A stretch of DNA of 64,000 nucleotides, taken from NCBI GenBank assembly GCA_958299035.1, contig CATQJL010000316.1:32305441-32369440 (forward strand), in the 5' to 3' direction. Below, piece after piece: positions 8,970 to 20,599 of this stretch; the stretch's first letter is position 1, and the number at the start of each line of letters is the position of its first letter. The translations under genes and the position numbers were made by a program. The DNA comes from Cylicocyclus nassatus (taxonomy: Eukaryota; Nematoda; Chromadorea; Rhabditida; Strongylidae). Under the pieces are notes generated by a model. It ran no database searches and had not been told where the DNA came from. It worked only from the letters and a program-made list of their open reading frames with translations.

Positions 8970-10330
8970 AAAGCGACTCGTTAAAAAACGCTAAGATAAT
9001 TGCTGGGAAATACAAGCTTTCATTTTCACCATATCTGAATTTCGCTAATTTTCAAAATTTTCATCTGAGGCTTTTGGAAATGCTCTGCTAGCCAGCTGTT
9101 AGGTCAAACATTTTCCAAGTTGAAGCAATTGTTTGCTATTTTCTGGACTGTCAGAATTTCTAAAACATATGTTGTGAAGAGACCAAATTTTATAATCGAC
9201 CTATTCTGCCTCGTAGAACTAAATGGCAAACAACTCAGGCACCATTCTCTGCAACATTTTTTTCTTTTTTTGACAGTTGTTTTTTCTTGGCAAGAAGGCG
9301 AAATTTGCGGAACCGCTATTTCTCAATTTCAAGAGTGCGCATTGACGTACCCTATGTTCTAAAATCTTCATATTTTGAAGCGGGAATCGCTCTACTTTAC
9401 TTACTCTCATTACTTTGTAAGGTTAGTAATAGCAATAATTGACTGTTAAAATTTCACTAATCTGAAGATTTTGCCGTGTTTGATACAGGAACAGCTTATG
9501 CGACTTTTCCAAAACTCAAGATTTTTGGTGAATTTTTTAGAAAAATTTCAAATGAGAGTCTGAGAAAAGACAAAGTTCTCCCTCAGCTGGCGAAATTTTG
9601 TCTTATCCGTTGGCTATCTAAACTTTTCCAAAGTTTCGAATAAAAATTTGAAACTTGGCGAAAGAAACATAGTAAAAATCAAAGGCCTCGCCCAAAGGAT
9701 TTCATTAGAGATATGGCAGCTGGACAGAAAGAAATTCTGCATTGGATACTGCGCGAAATCGTTGATCATCTTTATTCCACCGCATTTAGGGACAGATTCA
9801 AGAAACTGATAAAACTTCTGCGCCTACTTATTGTTAGTACATTCTCGACTGTCCCTCTCCTCTCCTCCCCTCTCCCATTCTACTTTCCAACCTCTGTAGT
9901 TGCCGCGAGTGCTCATCGTCTCCCTAATTCAAGTCTCTGCAAAGTAACAACCTATATGTTTTCGATGTAGGAACAGTTATTTGGAAACATCTGCATTACT
10001 ACTGTTGATTCATCCTCTAATGTGATGTTTTTCGCATTTCGCCCTTATCTTTGACTTCTACTTACTCTAACATTATCTTTTCTGCATGTTTTGTCGAAAT
10101 TCAAGCTAACCTTCAAAATTTGTTTTTGATCACTTACGCAGAGAGCGGAGTTGGTAACGAGATTTCGATTTATGGCAGAAAGAAGCAAACGTATTGAGTT
10201 GCCATTGTGAAGTCAATTCCTGCGGATCAGAAAGGAAGTACAGCTCAGACTATACGACTTCGGAAATCGTATTATTCCTCTCAGTTTCAAATTGAATTAT
10301 TTGCATTTGTTTGTGTGGTTGAGCAATTTT
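8970..10330 (+). repeat. Dispersed ~1.35-kb repeat, copy A
   Basis: This stretch can be followed against 48390-49760 in the same orientation, with landmarks in the same order: GATAATTGCTGGGA, CTTATGCGACTT, ATATGGCAGCTGGA and TGCGGATCAGAA. It is diverged, AT-rich and has no convincing reading frame. A piece also recurs inverted at 10440-10700. Family not recognised. The adjoining 8509-8969 and 10720-11145 hold nothing I can name. Confidence 0.7.
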
Positions 10331-10439
10331 GCCAGTTCTACAGCAAAGATGAATTCAGTAGTTCGCATTGTTTTGCTATTGTAGGAATGTGCAGATGTTA
10401 GCATCAGATGAGTGCATATAAGTAGTTCTTCGAAACTTT

Positions 10440-10700
10440 TACAAAGTGTTGATACCCAACGGATAGGGCAAAACGTTATGCTAAATAAAGCAAATTTTCG
10501 TCCTTCCTCAGCTGAATATTGTTATGAAATGTTTCCGAGTAATTTTCCAGAAATCTCGGGTTTTTGAGAGGTGGCACAGCACGAACTGTTGGTGTATCAA
10601 ACACTGCAAAATCTTTGGAATAGTGAGATTTTAACAGTCGGTTATTAGTATTACTAACCTTACAAATTAATTAGAGTAAAATAAAGCAATTTTCGCTTCA
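10440..10700 (-). repeat. Inverted fragment of the 1.35-kb repeat
   Basis: The reverse complement matches the middle of copy A (about 9405-9650), including TTTGTAAGGTTAGTAATA and the TTTTGCAGTGTTTGATACA block. It lies about 100 bp downstream of copy A in opposite orientation. Confidence 0.65.
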
Positions 10701-11145
10701 ATACAAGGATGTTTTTTTACTTGGTCTTCTCCTTGAACCTTGCAAAAACGATACCTCCTTTGCTTGTTATCTTCAAAACGATATTATCTTGAATATTAAA
10801 CCATCTGTGCCGAGCTATGAACTTGAATCTTTTATTGTTGGAAAATTGCATTCATCAAACTTGAAATATGGCTTTTTTATAGCGTCATACGGAAATTTTT
10901 CGAATGGATGTAAAAGGCAAAGATTTTTTGACTCTAGTTCAACGTCAAAACTTTCTAATTTGCATTAATTGTTCAACGCAGACGCCTCTCTTAACAAACT
11001 ACAACAGGTAACTTTGAGTGCTATATCAAGAAAAGTACGCGAGAGTAGGTGAGTTGCCAGTAGCTTAGTGACATTCAAGACATGCATTTTTAATGACTCA
11101 ATTTGAAAAGTTCGTAAGTTCACATGGTATAGATATGGTAAAGGA

Positions 11146-11296
11146 TATATAAGCTTCTGCAAGACGAAGGCGGTTGGTCGAGGTGCGACGTGGCTGTGAC
11201 GCGGCTGTGACGCTGCTGTGACGCAGCCATGTCGCAGCCGCGTCGCACATCGAACCGACCGCCTTTGTCTTGCAGGAGCTTATAGTAGTGGTATAG
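11146..11296. repeat. Fold-back (near-perfect inverted repeat)
   Basis: Two arms of about 60 bases run from AAGCTTCTGCAAGAC to GTCTTGCAGGAGCTT around a short centre, GC-rich in an AT-rich background. Inside, the unit GCTGTGACGC recurs three times. It would form a long hairpin; most likely a small fold-back transposon. No coding potential. Confidence 0.7.
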
Positions 11297-11629
11297 GAAA
11301 AAGGCCTGCGTATTCAAATGAGACACAAGGAATGTTTTCTCCTCGCTGTTAATCTTGTTCATGAGATGAAATATCTGAAATGACACTTTGCTACTTTTTA
11401 TCACCGTGAAGTGCTATCTGTCTTGACAGAATAATTTGCGATGATGAGGACGTGTCTCAGGTCCGAACTTAGGACAAGGTTCCATATAGGAGGCACTGAT
11501 CATTGCCAACAAGTATAACAATGACAAATGTCCCTGTATTGAAGACGTGCCGTGATATGGAAGCATTTGCAAAGTTTTTCCTTTCAAAACCACCGGACAT
11601 ATACAGTTGTGACCGTAGAATTTGTCCAA

Positions 11630-11760
11630 AATTGCGGATTTTCGGGATTCGCGGGATTTTCGGGATTCGCGATGTTTGCGGGATTCGCGACTTCACGGGA
11701 TTTGCGGGATTCGCGGAATTTGCGGGACTTGCGGGATTTAGCTATAACTTCTTTTAAATC
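11630..11760. repeat. Degenerate GCGGGATTYG minisatellite
   Basis: A 9-12 base unit (GCGGGATTCG and variants) repeats about ten times, then TATAACTTCTTT follows. The same array with the same flank occurs inverted at 47940-48040, so it belongs to a dispersed repeat. 11300-11629 and 11780-11940 show nothing else. Confidence 0.7.
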
Positions 11761-11947
11761 CACTTTATTTGTAATCTGCAAGTAGATTTGGCTTCAGCTT
11801 GATGAGACGAATCGTTTGATATACAGTATGTCCGTAATTCATGGTGAGGGGGTAGACTTACTGATACCTTGTTGTTCTCTATGTTAAGGCTTTTGTGAAC
11901 ATTTATCACAGCCTAAATCACGAATAGCACATTCTGGTACGAAGTTC

Positions 11948-11978
11948 ATTATTTATTTATTTATTTATTTATTTATCA
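11948..11978. repeat. (TTTA)n microsatellite
   Basis: Simple run of ATTT units, about seven copies. 11980-12382 holds no recognisable feature. Confidence 0.85.
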
Positions 11979-12382
11979 AATACATCGTAAACGATGCACC
12001 ACCTCAAAATTGAAATACAAACAGACGACTAAATATGGAACGGGTGGGAAAAGGCAAGAATGACCTCAAATTTTCTCTCACTTTCGAGTCGTATCCAACT
12101 GACAAATCTAGTAGAGTTCTTATATGATTTCGGGAAAATGGTAAAGCTCATGGGCTGCCGATAAAGGCCAACGTTGTTGAAAATGTGACTTCTGGGACCG
12201 GATGTGTTCGAAGATGATGTAGGTAAATAATGTAGAGGCGCTGGCGTTGAGAATCAGGACTTAAAAAGTATGAGTAGATTTCTTATACATTATCAGGAGT
12301 TTTGAACATATGCACACCGACCAGCAAAAGTAGTATATATTGCGCTCAAAATACGAAGTTTTATGAAGTACTACTCCGAGAA

Positions 12383-12692
12383 TGGGTCGCTAAATTTTTG
12401 AAAGTTACTTATAAGGGTTATAAAAATGTGCAAATGACTTGTTTATACTTGTAAATAATTAAAATATTTTTTAAAATTTTTTAAACAAATTAGCTTTATA
12501 AAAAAATTTTTTTCGGGGGCGTGGCTGACGCCACGCCCCCTTTTTTGGATTTTCGGGGTTATGAGGCCGCGAAAATTTTTGAAACCATCCCCAAAGATTT
12601 TTCGGAGTGCGTGGCTAACGCCACGCACCTTTATTAGAAAAAAATTTTTGTCGCGCCCCCCCCCCCCGAGCCGAAATCCTGGGTACGCCACT
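12383..12692. repeat. hAT-like non-autonomous repeat, copy 1
   Basis: The right end reads, as reverse complement, CAGTGGCGTACCCAGGATTT, which has the CAGNGGCG form of hAT inverted repeats. The body matches 62634-62914 and, in part, 35804-36020 and 61735-61870. It carries two hairpins built on GCGTGGC/GCCACGC and a poly-C run. No transposase is encoded. Confidence 0.65.
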
Positions 12693-12777
12693 GATACATA
12701 CATACATACATACATACATACATACATACATACATACATACATACATACATACATACATACATACATACATACATAC
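12693..12777. repeat. (CATA)n microsatellite
   Basis: About 20 uninterrupted tetranucleotide units immediately after the hAT-like repeat. 12778-13149 shows nothing else convincing. Confidence 0.95.
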
Positions 12778-13149
12778 ACGTGTCCGTTGATTCCTTCACT
12801 AACTCCGCATTTGAGTAACGAAATGTTGATTGATGTGCGAGCTCAAAGCTTCCAATAATGTACGTTGTGTTATACGGATGAAATATATAGAAAATCGGCT
12901 AGCAGGGTTCTTAAATACAATCGTGGGTGAGTAACAGTTTCGTTGTTACCGGTAAGTGGGAGATTTTCTGGAACTGTGTATTTGAGAGCAGTAAGGATCG
13001 ACGAGTACAGGAAAAAGGATACGATATGAAAGTAGATGTACATGAAGAATTAACACTTGCATTTCGTCTCTCAGTACATGCTTCGAAGAATACAGCAGTA
13101 AGGGAAGGTAGTCATAAGAAGACAGAAAATTCAACAGAGAAATCAAATA

Positions 13150-14290
13150 CAATCTGAGCTAAATTTGTCAAGGTAATTATGTTCGATTAGGAATTTCCTT
13201 AATTTATGTGGATCCAATGTTATCAGTTCTATAGGAAGTTTATTTAGTATGTAACACATACGGGCACCAAATGAATTCTGTAGGCTACGTTTTCGCCATC
13301 CTTTGGAATAATGTGTGTAGGCGTTAATTCTGAAATGACGGATACTAGTGGGACGTAAAATACAGAATTCCGAATCTTAAACGAGTTTCAGATTTAAAAA
13401 TCTTATAAGCTAGTAATATGTCAGCTAATAATCTTCTGTGATATAAACTTTTGAGTCCTAGCATGGATAGTCTAGTTTTATAATCAGGAAGAGCCCTAGG
13501 GTAATCAGGATTTGGGAATATTCGGTAGAATAAGATTCTAGTGAATGTACGTTGTACTTTTTCCAGTTTTTCGATCAGATTTTTGACGTTAGGATTCCAA
13601 ACTGGACTACAATATTCTAATACAGGAAGTACGTAAGCTTCCCAGAGTTTCAGCCAGATGTTGATATCATGAACATGTACGTTTCTTAGTAAGGTGTACA
13701 TTATGCGGTTGGCCTTGCAAACAATATTATTAATATGTAATAAAAATTTAAAAGAGGAATCTATAACCAATCCGAGGTCTCTAACATTTTGCTGAATTTG
13801 CAAGGGAATTCCTTAATCGAACACAGTCAAATCAGTACCTAATTGAAGTATCTGACTTTTGGATAAATTGACTCTGATTCCCCAATCTCTAGCCCATTGT
13901 AGCATTTGGTGAACAGACAATCTCAACTTTTCGCGTATTACTAGGCTATCATTATTATCGTAACTACCATAGATTTTAATGTCATCAGCATAAGCTGCTA
14001 TATTGATACGGGAATCAATTTTAGTAGGTTTGGTAGTTCCATGGTATAGATGTTAAACAATAGTGGGGAGAGAGCACTTCCTTGAGGAACACCTGACGTA
14101 CAGGGTTTTGCTGTAGACTTTTGACCTTGGAAAAAAACTTCAAAGGTCCTACCCGATAGATATGATTCGAACTAACTCAAAAGATTGGTCTTAATACCTA
14201 TGCTTTCAAGTTTCATGAGAAGCCCAGTATGATTGACAGAATCAAATGCTTTACTTAAGTCGAAGTATATGACATCAATATCGAAAACTA
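13150..14290 (-). pseudogene. Non-LTR retrotransposon (CR1/Jockey-like LINE) reverse transcriptase, decayed
   Basis: Read on the minus strand, the reverse-transcriptase blocks appear in order: FDLSKAFDSVNH (about 14260), SGVPQGSALSPLLFNIY (about 14090), AAYADDIKIYG with the catalytic YADD (about 13990), then the C-terminal part with VLPVLEYCSPVWNP (about 13600) and NSFGARMCYILNKLP near the end. Stops and frameshifts interrupt it, for example near 13805. The 5' part, including any endonuclease, is absent; this 5' truncation is normal for LINEs. Placement in a clade is tentative. Confidence 0.85.
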
Positions 14291-14439
14291 TCGCGAAAAA
14301 ATGGCAGTTTTTATTTACACTTATCACTGATATAAGTATTTTATCATTTATCACTGATAATATCACATTTTTGGATCATTTTTTGCATATGGTACGGAAA
14401 ATACTATAGGAAAAGCTGTGTGAATTTCTATCGCTCTTT

Positions 14440-14700
14440 CTCTCATTATAAGTGATCTACAGGCTTCTCTAGTTCTATTGCTCGGTGCAATTGGTAGATC
14501 CCTCGCTGCAGCAATCGATCGATTTTTCATCGGCGCATGCCATTGCTGCCAATTCTTACCTAGAATGGCATTTTTGCTTCAACTCGCTTCACGCCGAAGC
14601 CTGGGCTGAAATTCTGCACGTATGTGGAAGATGAACGTGGAAATCGACCGCATGAATTTAAGCCATTTTTATCTGTCCTTGTCATTGATATTATCACTTT
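14440..14700. repeat. Dispersed repeat with AATCGATCGAT block
   Basis: The block CAATCGATCGAT, then GGCGCATGCCA, then AAGATGAACG recurs at 47230-47370 (inside a MITE) and partly at 47580-47720. Diverged copies of one family. 14760-16978 is AT-rich and holds nothing I can support apart from a short GCG-rich stretch near 14840 similar to 47720-47770. Confidence 0.55.
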
Positions 14701-16978
14701 ATCATTTATCACTGACGACACATAATTGGATAATTTTTGATATACAATAAGAAATGTACTTTAGAAAACGCTGTGCGAGTTTTTATCGCTCTATCTCTTA
14801 TAGTACAAAACCACTCACAGAACATGCAAAATTTCCGGGAATTCCGCGAAATTCATGTGAATCACGCAAATTACGCAGGGCCATAACTCCTTTCCGAATG
14901 AGTATATTCAAAATCCGAAAACAAAGTTGTATTCAGCTCGTTAAGGCAGATCTTTTGATATACAGGTTGTCTCCAATATCTTGTTTTCAATAATCTTGAA
15001 TTTGCATGCCGACGCCTTTTCGCATGGGTGTAACGCAACAAGCATCACACATAGGAGACTGCCATGTAGGTAAGCCGTATTTGAAAATTGTGAAAATTTA
15101 CGCAGCCAAACCTCCAAAACACATGTTATGGGATCTTGACAGTTTGCAGCTTTCTATCAGTTTGATTCCGCAAAAAACCTTTTTTTTTCAAAAAAAAACC
15201 TGCAACATATAATGAATAATAGGTATGTTCCTGGGACCTCATACAGGTTGCTCCTAAAGTTTTGTTGGTTTTTTTAACACTATAAAAGCACGCTCAATAA
15301 AAACCTGAACAAGTTTCAAAATGCATTCGGTACAAATTTCCTTCCTCTTTTTTTATGGATTCATATTCGTACTACAATCTTGTATGATTTTTTGATAATT
15401 TCCAGAATTCCCAACCCGTCAGTTTTATCTGCTCGAAGTTTGGCTAATTTTCAAAAATTTTATTCCAAAGTTTCGGAAAGGCCTAAGTGCGGCTCAAATA
15501 TAGCTACTCTCGGAATATACGGTGATTTTTTTTAGCTTTAAAAAATTACTTCTTCACAAGTCTAAGTTTTGGCGAGGTTATAAAACACGCATGTGCAGCA
15601 AGAACACGAAAGCTCATGAAGTTTTTGCGAATTAAAACATGATTTGTATCAAACATTATATATACAACATAACAAAGTTGATTTGCTTTGATGCATTTCG
15701 GTTCGGTAATTTTACATGGTCAACGTAATCAAAAAGCCGCGGTTTTTACCAAATAAATAATTATAGCGGATTTGGTAAAAGTGGCCCATGTAAAATGAAG
15801 TGGGTACAACGTAGCCAAAGGTTTGTTCTACATAACGGTAACCAGAGCTCTTCAAAAACATAAGGATAAAAATTTTAAAAATTTAAGAAAAATTTGGCTT
15901 TACTGTTGAGCTGCTCAAAAGCCATAGCGATAACATTGCACAGACAGGTAGATCAGAAAGCAAATATAGCTGTAAGAAAATGGATGAAAATCTGAATCGA
16001 ATGGTAACTAAGTCGTCCATAGATTGGTGTTCGGTGAGTTTTAGTGAGCGATGAAAAAAAAAACGGATAAAACTTTTGGGACAACTAATATATAAAAACC
16101 ATTATTTCCTCTTCTGCTATGAATTTGCGGTGTATAAGCCGCCAAAGATCATTGATGTCACGCGTTCTTTGCGACTCATCTTGAGTAGCGAGTCAACAAT
16201 ACTGCACGCTTTTGCTGCACAATACTTGCTGCACCGTGCATGTTTATGAAATAGAAAACTTGCAGAACTATTATACAATGATAGGAGATAATCAGTCAAA
16301 AGCTCGCGATTTACCACAGCAGACACGTCATCAAAACTCAAACGCGGCTATACTTCCAGCAAGCTCACGATGTCAAATCGCAGTTTGGCACTAAATTAAA
16401 CAGCTTTCGTTCAAGGAGGCTCATTATATCAGTACCACGTCTTTATAATTTCAAAAATCTACATTTGTACTAAAGCTTGTTTCCGACGCCTAATCCTTAG
16501 ATGTCTTATTGTCAAAATGCTTGCTAATAACCAGAACATTGAGACGATCGAAGTAGCAGAGATGTTTCTGCTTTTAAAACTTAAAAAAACCTTGAAACTT
16601 GGTGAAGGTTAACGGGAATTTTTTTGCCCGTGACAAATCGCCCAATTTAGTTTTCATACTTGCAACATCATATGTACGCTAGCTGCGCTCTGCTCTCATC
16701 AGAAGAGTTTCCTCATCCGTTATCGCAGTCCTTTCGCAAAGGATTTAAGTGAGCTGTTGTCTTGTTTTGAAAAATTGTTATCAAATATACGTCGCTATTT
16801 GCAAATCAATCTTCTGAAAAAAGTTATAATTGCTCTTCCAAGACAAAGTTACGCTTCGCGTAAAGTGGGAAAGGGTATATCAAAGTTTTTTGCATTATTC
16901 ATTTGTTAGTTTCGAACATCTATTTGAAAAACGTTGTTTAGTCAGTGGTGTTGCTCTAAAGCATAAAGCATCAAGTTA

Positions 16979-18440
16979 GGGCCGCATGCATTAGCACCCC
17001 GGTGGGAGATCGCACTCAGGAGAAAGCTCCACATTTTAAAGTACTCGAGTCGTGGGATTGATACCGTTCATTCACTCTCAAGTGTTCCCACTATCTTTTA
17101 CTGTAGACTGATGTAAGAAAGCAAGACGTTGTACAAGCCGCATTTTCCATTCTCTTGTACGATCCCTGATGTTCCTCGGTGGTGGCCCTTTTCTTCAAAG
17201 TCGTTTTTCCATATCCAAAGCTAATGAAAACATCTCACAGTTGTACCGATTACCTAATCAACAATGCTAAACATGTTTCCGACAAGAACAAACTATGTAC
17301 TGCAGTGAAGACATTTTCAATGAACCACAAGTTTAAACTAGGGATTCATCAAATCTCAATAATTTATTAGGCTGGAAACTAAGTTTTGCAACTGGTTTCA
17401 TAACTTCACTCTCTTTGGATTTGGCGCACTCAAACTTTGGCATTATGTAGAAGGCAATGTGAGCTACAAGTGGGCACAAATTGTTTAAGTTTTGAACACG
17501 AAAAAGAAAGGTTTTTTAGGCGTTTTATGAAAACTAGTGAAACTCGAGAATTTTTGGGGTTTCAGGCTAAAACGAAGCTTCTAACACCCTAGACCATGCG
17601 CAGAAATCCGGATTTGTCTAAAAATTATTGCTGGAGGTTACTCCTTTGAACTAGTAAAAAACAAATAAAATTTAGGGGCATGTCGAGATTTGGCGTCCTC
17701 ATAAAGTAGAACGAGTCGATGTGCGCAAGAGCTGCTGGGGACGACCGTCAATGACTAGAGTCCAAAGCTCAAATTCCGCCGAGACTTTAGTAAGGTTATT
17801 TGACCTGCCAAACGCGAATATCACGTTCATTTTTGAATCAACGCCTTTTTCCCTGTTCAGGGTGAGAACCCCATATCGTAATCAACAGTAATCCTACAAA
17901 AAAGCCTTATCACGCAATTCCACTATCGTTTTCGTGATCAGCATGTCGGATAACACCCCTATGCCAAGTTTCAGCCAAATCCGTCAAACTTTGAATTTTT
18001 CCCCTTCATACCATGCACCTACCGTAACCCTCACTGCGGCGTCAGAATTTGGCAGGACAGCAGCTGCGCTTGTAGCTTACGTAGTAACCAACACAGTGGC
18101 AAAATTTGAGTGCGCCATGTTGAGTAAGAAGGAAGTTATAAGACCAGTTGCAAAACTTAGTTTCCAACCTAATAATTTATTTGTCTTATCAGAAATATGT
18201 TTTGCATTGTTAGGTTAGGCAGCCAATACACTAGGATGTTTTCATTGACTTCGGAAAAAAAATCGATTTTGAAGAAAAGGCACTCAGCTGGAGGGGATCA
18301 TCAGGGTATTATACAAAAAAAAAACTGGAAAAATGCGACTTGTACAACTTTTCTCTCCTGTTTGGTATGTATATATTGAGGGATAGTAGAAACACTTAAG
18401 AATGGATAGAGGATACGAATCCAGAACTCGGCAGCAGGAT
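16979..18440. mobile_element. Fold-back element, split copy
   Basis: The left half (16979-17367) matches the left arm of 22857-23563, and the right part (18190-18440) matches that element's right arm; both arms belong to one palindromic family starting GGCCGCATGCA. A mariner-like MITE (17370-18169) lies between the halves. The far right terminus is lost or too diverged to place. Confidence 0.65.
17370..18169. mobile_element. Mariner-like MITE, 800 bp
   Basis: Inverted repeats of about 40 bases, with core AAACTAAGTTTTGCAACTGG, lie at each end; the ends are GGYTGG and CCAACC, flanked by TA. A second member of almost the same length is at 29466-30259. No transposase frame seen. Confidence 0.75.
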
Positions 18441-18532
18441 TTGGTAAATTAATACCACATTTTGTCAAAAACTGCTCTTTTAGAAGAACTGTTTGCAGAT
18501 AGCCAACATAGATCTGAGACAGCGATTTAAGA

Positions 18533-18742
18533 CTAGTCACTTTCGAGCATCTCATGTGGAAAGGCCACGGTGATCTTGGATAATCCTGTTTGGAGATTTA
18601 CTACACGAATTGTATCACATCGAACCTCATATAACAAATTCATCATTTCCAGCAGTTTGCTTACCAGCTCAGTTTCCCTTTTTAGATTCTCCAGCCACAT
18701 CTGTTCAATGTGAGCTTTCCGTTTTGGGGCTTTTCGGACCAT
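18533..18742 (-). CDS. Unrecognised open segment, possible exon
   Basis: From ATG 18742 about 69 codons stay open. The product is lysine/glutamate-rich and looks helical (EQMWLENLKRETELVSKLLE). It could be an exon of a host gene or a transposon remnant. Another open minus-strand stretch lies at 19000-19236. I recognise neither, and no splice structure joining them is clear. Confidence 0.2.
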   Translation of the reverse strand: MVRKAPKRKAHIEQMWLENLKRETELVSKLLEMMNLLYEVRCDTIRVVNLQTGLSKITVAFPHEMLESD

Positions 18743-19721
18743 ACTGTGTTGCACTTAGAAGTTGCTTCGAAATATTGCCGCTTGCCCAGAATTTCTTATT
18801 TTTGTTGCTTACGCTTCTAATAAGTGAAGGATGACCAGTGACTATAGTTTTCTGAAATATGCGGCGACTTCAACCTATGCTTATCTGCGGTATGCGTTTT
18901 TAAGAATAAATAGCGTCTTTCAAAAAAAGAATGCAAAATATTCGCAAGAAGAGAGAATAGAACAGGCACCCAATGTGCAATAATCAACAGCGCTAACCGC
19001 TAGATCTTCGGCTTCTTTAGCACCTTAAGCGTTGACATTACTCGTACTTTTGTGAAAAGACGTCTGATGCAAAGAGATACGTTCTTCCAAAGAATCGTTC
19101 CGCAAATAGCGAACACAGTTTTGAGATCAGCTTTTATCATATATTGAAAGGCCACAGTGTCCTCCCCTCGTAAGATTTTCAAAGTGTGGGCCATAAAACT
19201 TTCTAGACCCATCGTGCATGTATACAAGCAGACCAAACGGCAGCCGTTTCAAGTTTGCTTTTGGGAGCTAGGTTCAGCAGCATGGATTTTTCGGGACCAA
19301 GATTATTTTTGCTGCCTATAAAGGGTCCCACAATGGTCGGTCGCCTCATCGTGGCGTGGGGGTGACACTGGGTGTCGAACTGCGATGCACAGCCGAGTGT
19401 ATACTCTGGTAAGGCCTCCCAAGCTGTGAAGGAGTTCGACGTTCCCGGTTTCGGCCGGATGCCTAGCTAAGAACTGGCCACGCGAGATCCTCCGCCGTCT
19501 GGCTTCTTCTGGTCGCTAGGCGGTCACTCCCGCTCCAAGCCCGGGGTCAGCGATCGCCCCGTGGAAGTCAAGAGTAGGCCTAGTAAGCCACCTCATGTAG
19601 GGGAACAAATTTTATTACTCAGAAAGCAAGAAGATTTAGAAAAAACCCTGTACATCGGATCCCGCCTACAGCGCCGGGTGGTAACAAGACTGATGTCAGG
19701 ATCCTCAGGGCGCCTTTTGGA

Positions 19722-20540
19722 TTGGACAAAAATGACACGTCTGCCCGGACGACACGCCACGGAGACTGCCTCATGCTCTGCACCTACAACGCCAGGACAG
19801 TCTCCACAAACGCCGACCTTCACGCTCTTCTGGACGCTGCAGAGCACATCAAGTACCCGCCATCGCTCTGCAGGAAACGAAGTCTAGGAAGAACGAAGTG
19901 CGACAGTTGAGTGATGGGAACCTCATCATTTGTGGTGAAAAGGCTCCATCACGAAACGTGGGAGGCGTCGGCTTTGTCGTCCACCCATCTATCGTCCATC
20001 TTGTCGATTCGCACGAGATCCTATCATCTCGACTAGGCATCCTACGACTACGACCTCCACATCAGAAGACCATCAGCATCATCAACTGCTATTCTCCAAC
20101 ATCAGCAGCTGACGAATCAGAACTAGATGCTTTCTACGAAGATGTGGAGGAGATGGTCCGCAACGAGAAGTCCTTTTATAAGTTTGTTGTGGGCGACTTC
20201 AACGCGAAAATCGGGATGCCACTGGAAAAGGAATATAGGATCGGGAAGTTTGGATATGGGCTCCGGAACGAAAACGGCAACCGTCTTGTTGGGCTTCTCT
20301 CCGCCGCACGATTTTCATGGAAATTCCATCTTTATGAAGAAAGAACATCGCCGGTGGACATGGGAATCGCCCAACGGAACGACCCACGCGGAGATCGACC
20401 ACATTCTCACCCCGAAGGTGGAGCTTGCTCGATATCTCAGTAGTTCCATCCTTCTGCAGTGGCTCCGATCACCGCCTCCTTCGAGCGAAGGTACGATCCA
20501 GTCGAATGCTGGAAAAGAAGGTCTGCCATAGTGCCGCAAG
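19722..20540 (+). pseudogene. RTE-type apurinic-like endonuclease, frameshifted
   Basis: Exonuclease-endonuclease-phosphatase fold motifs are visible: [10 protein letters not shown] near the start, [10 protein letters not shown] (about 20190) and, in another frame, [14 protein letters not shown] (about 20375) followed by SDHRLL (about 20470). These contribute the Asp, Asn and His residues used to nick target DNA. At least two frameshifts separate the blocks, so no functional protein is expected. Confidence 0.8.
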
Positions 20541-20599
20541 AAGGAAGAATGTTGTTTATGACGGTAACAGGCTGGAGGAGCTCATATCAAGTTGTGACT

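Noticed and set aside
12693..12777. CRISPR-like array
   Set aside because: Simple tetranucleotide repeat without spacers in an animal genome.
12443..12799. Long frames with YVCM and THIH repeats
   Set aside because: They are translations of the (CATA)n microsatellite and the hAT-like repeat.
17358..18181. 11-bp AATAATTTATT on both sides of the mariner-like MITE as a target duplication
   Set aside because: The sequence is low complexity and the second family member has only TA in common, so a TA target site is preferred.
19000..19236. 78-codon minus-strand frame beside the RTE element
   Set aside because: It opens with TTG rather than ATG at its 5' end, has a stop just upstream, and shows no recognised motif.
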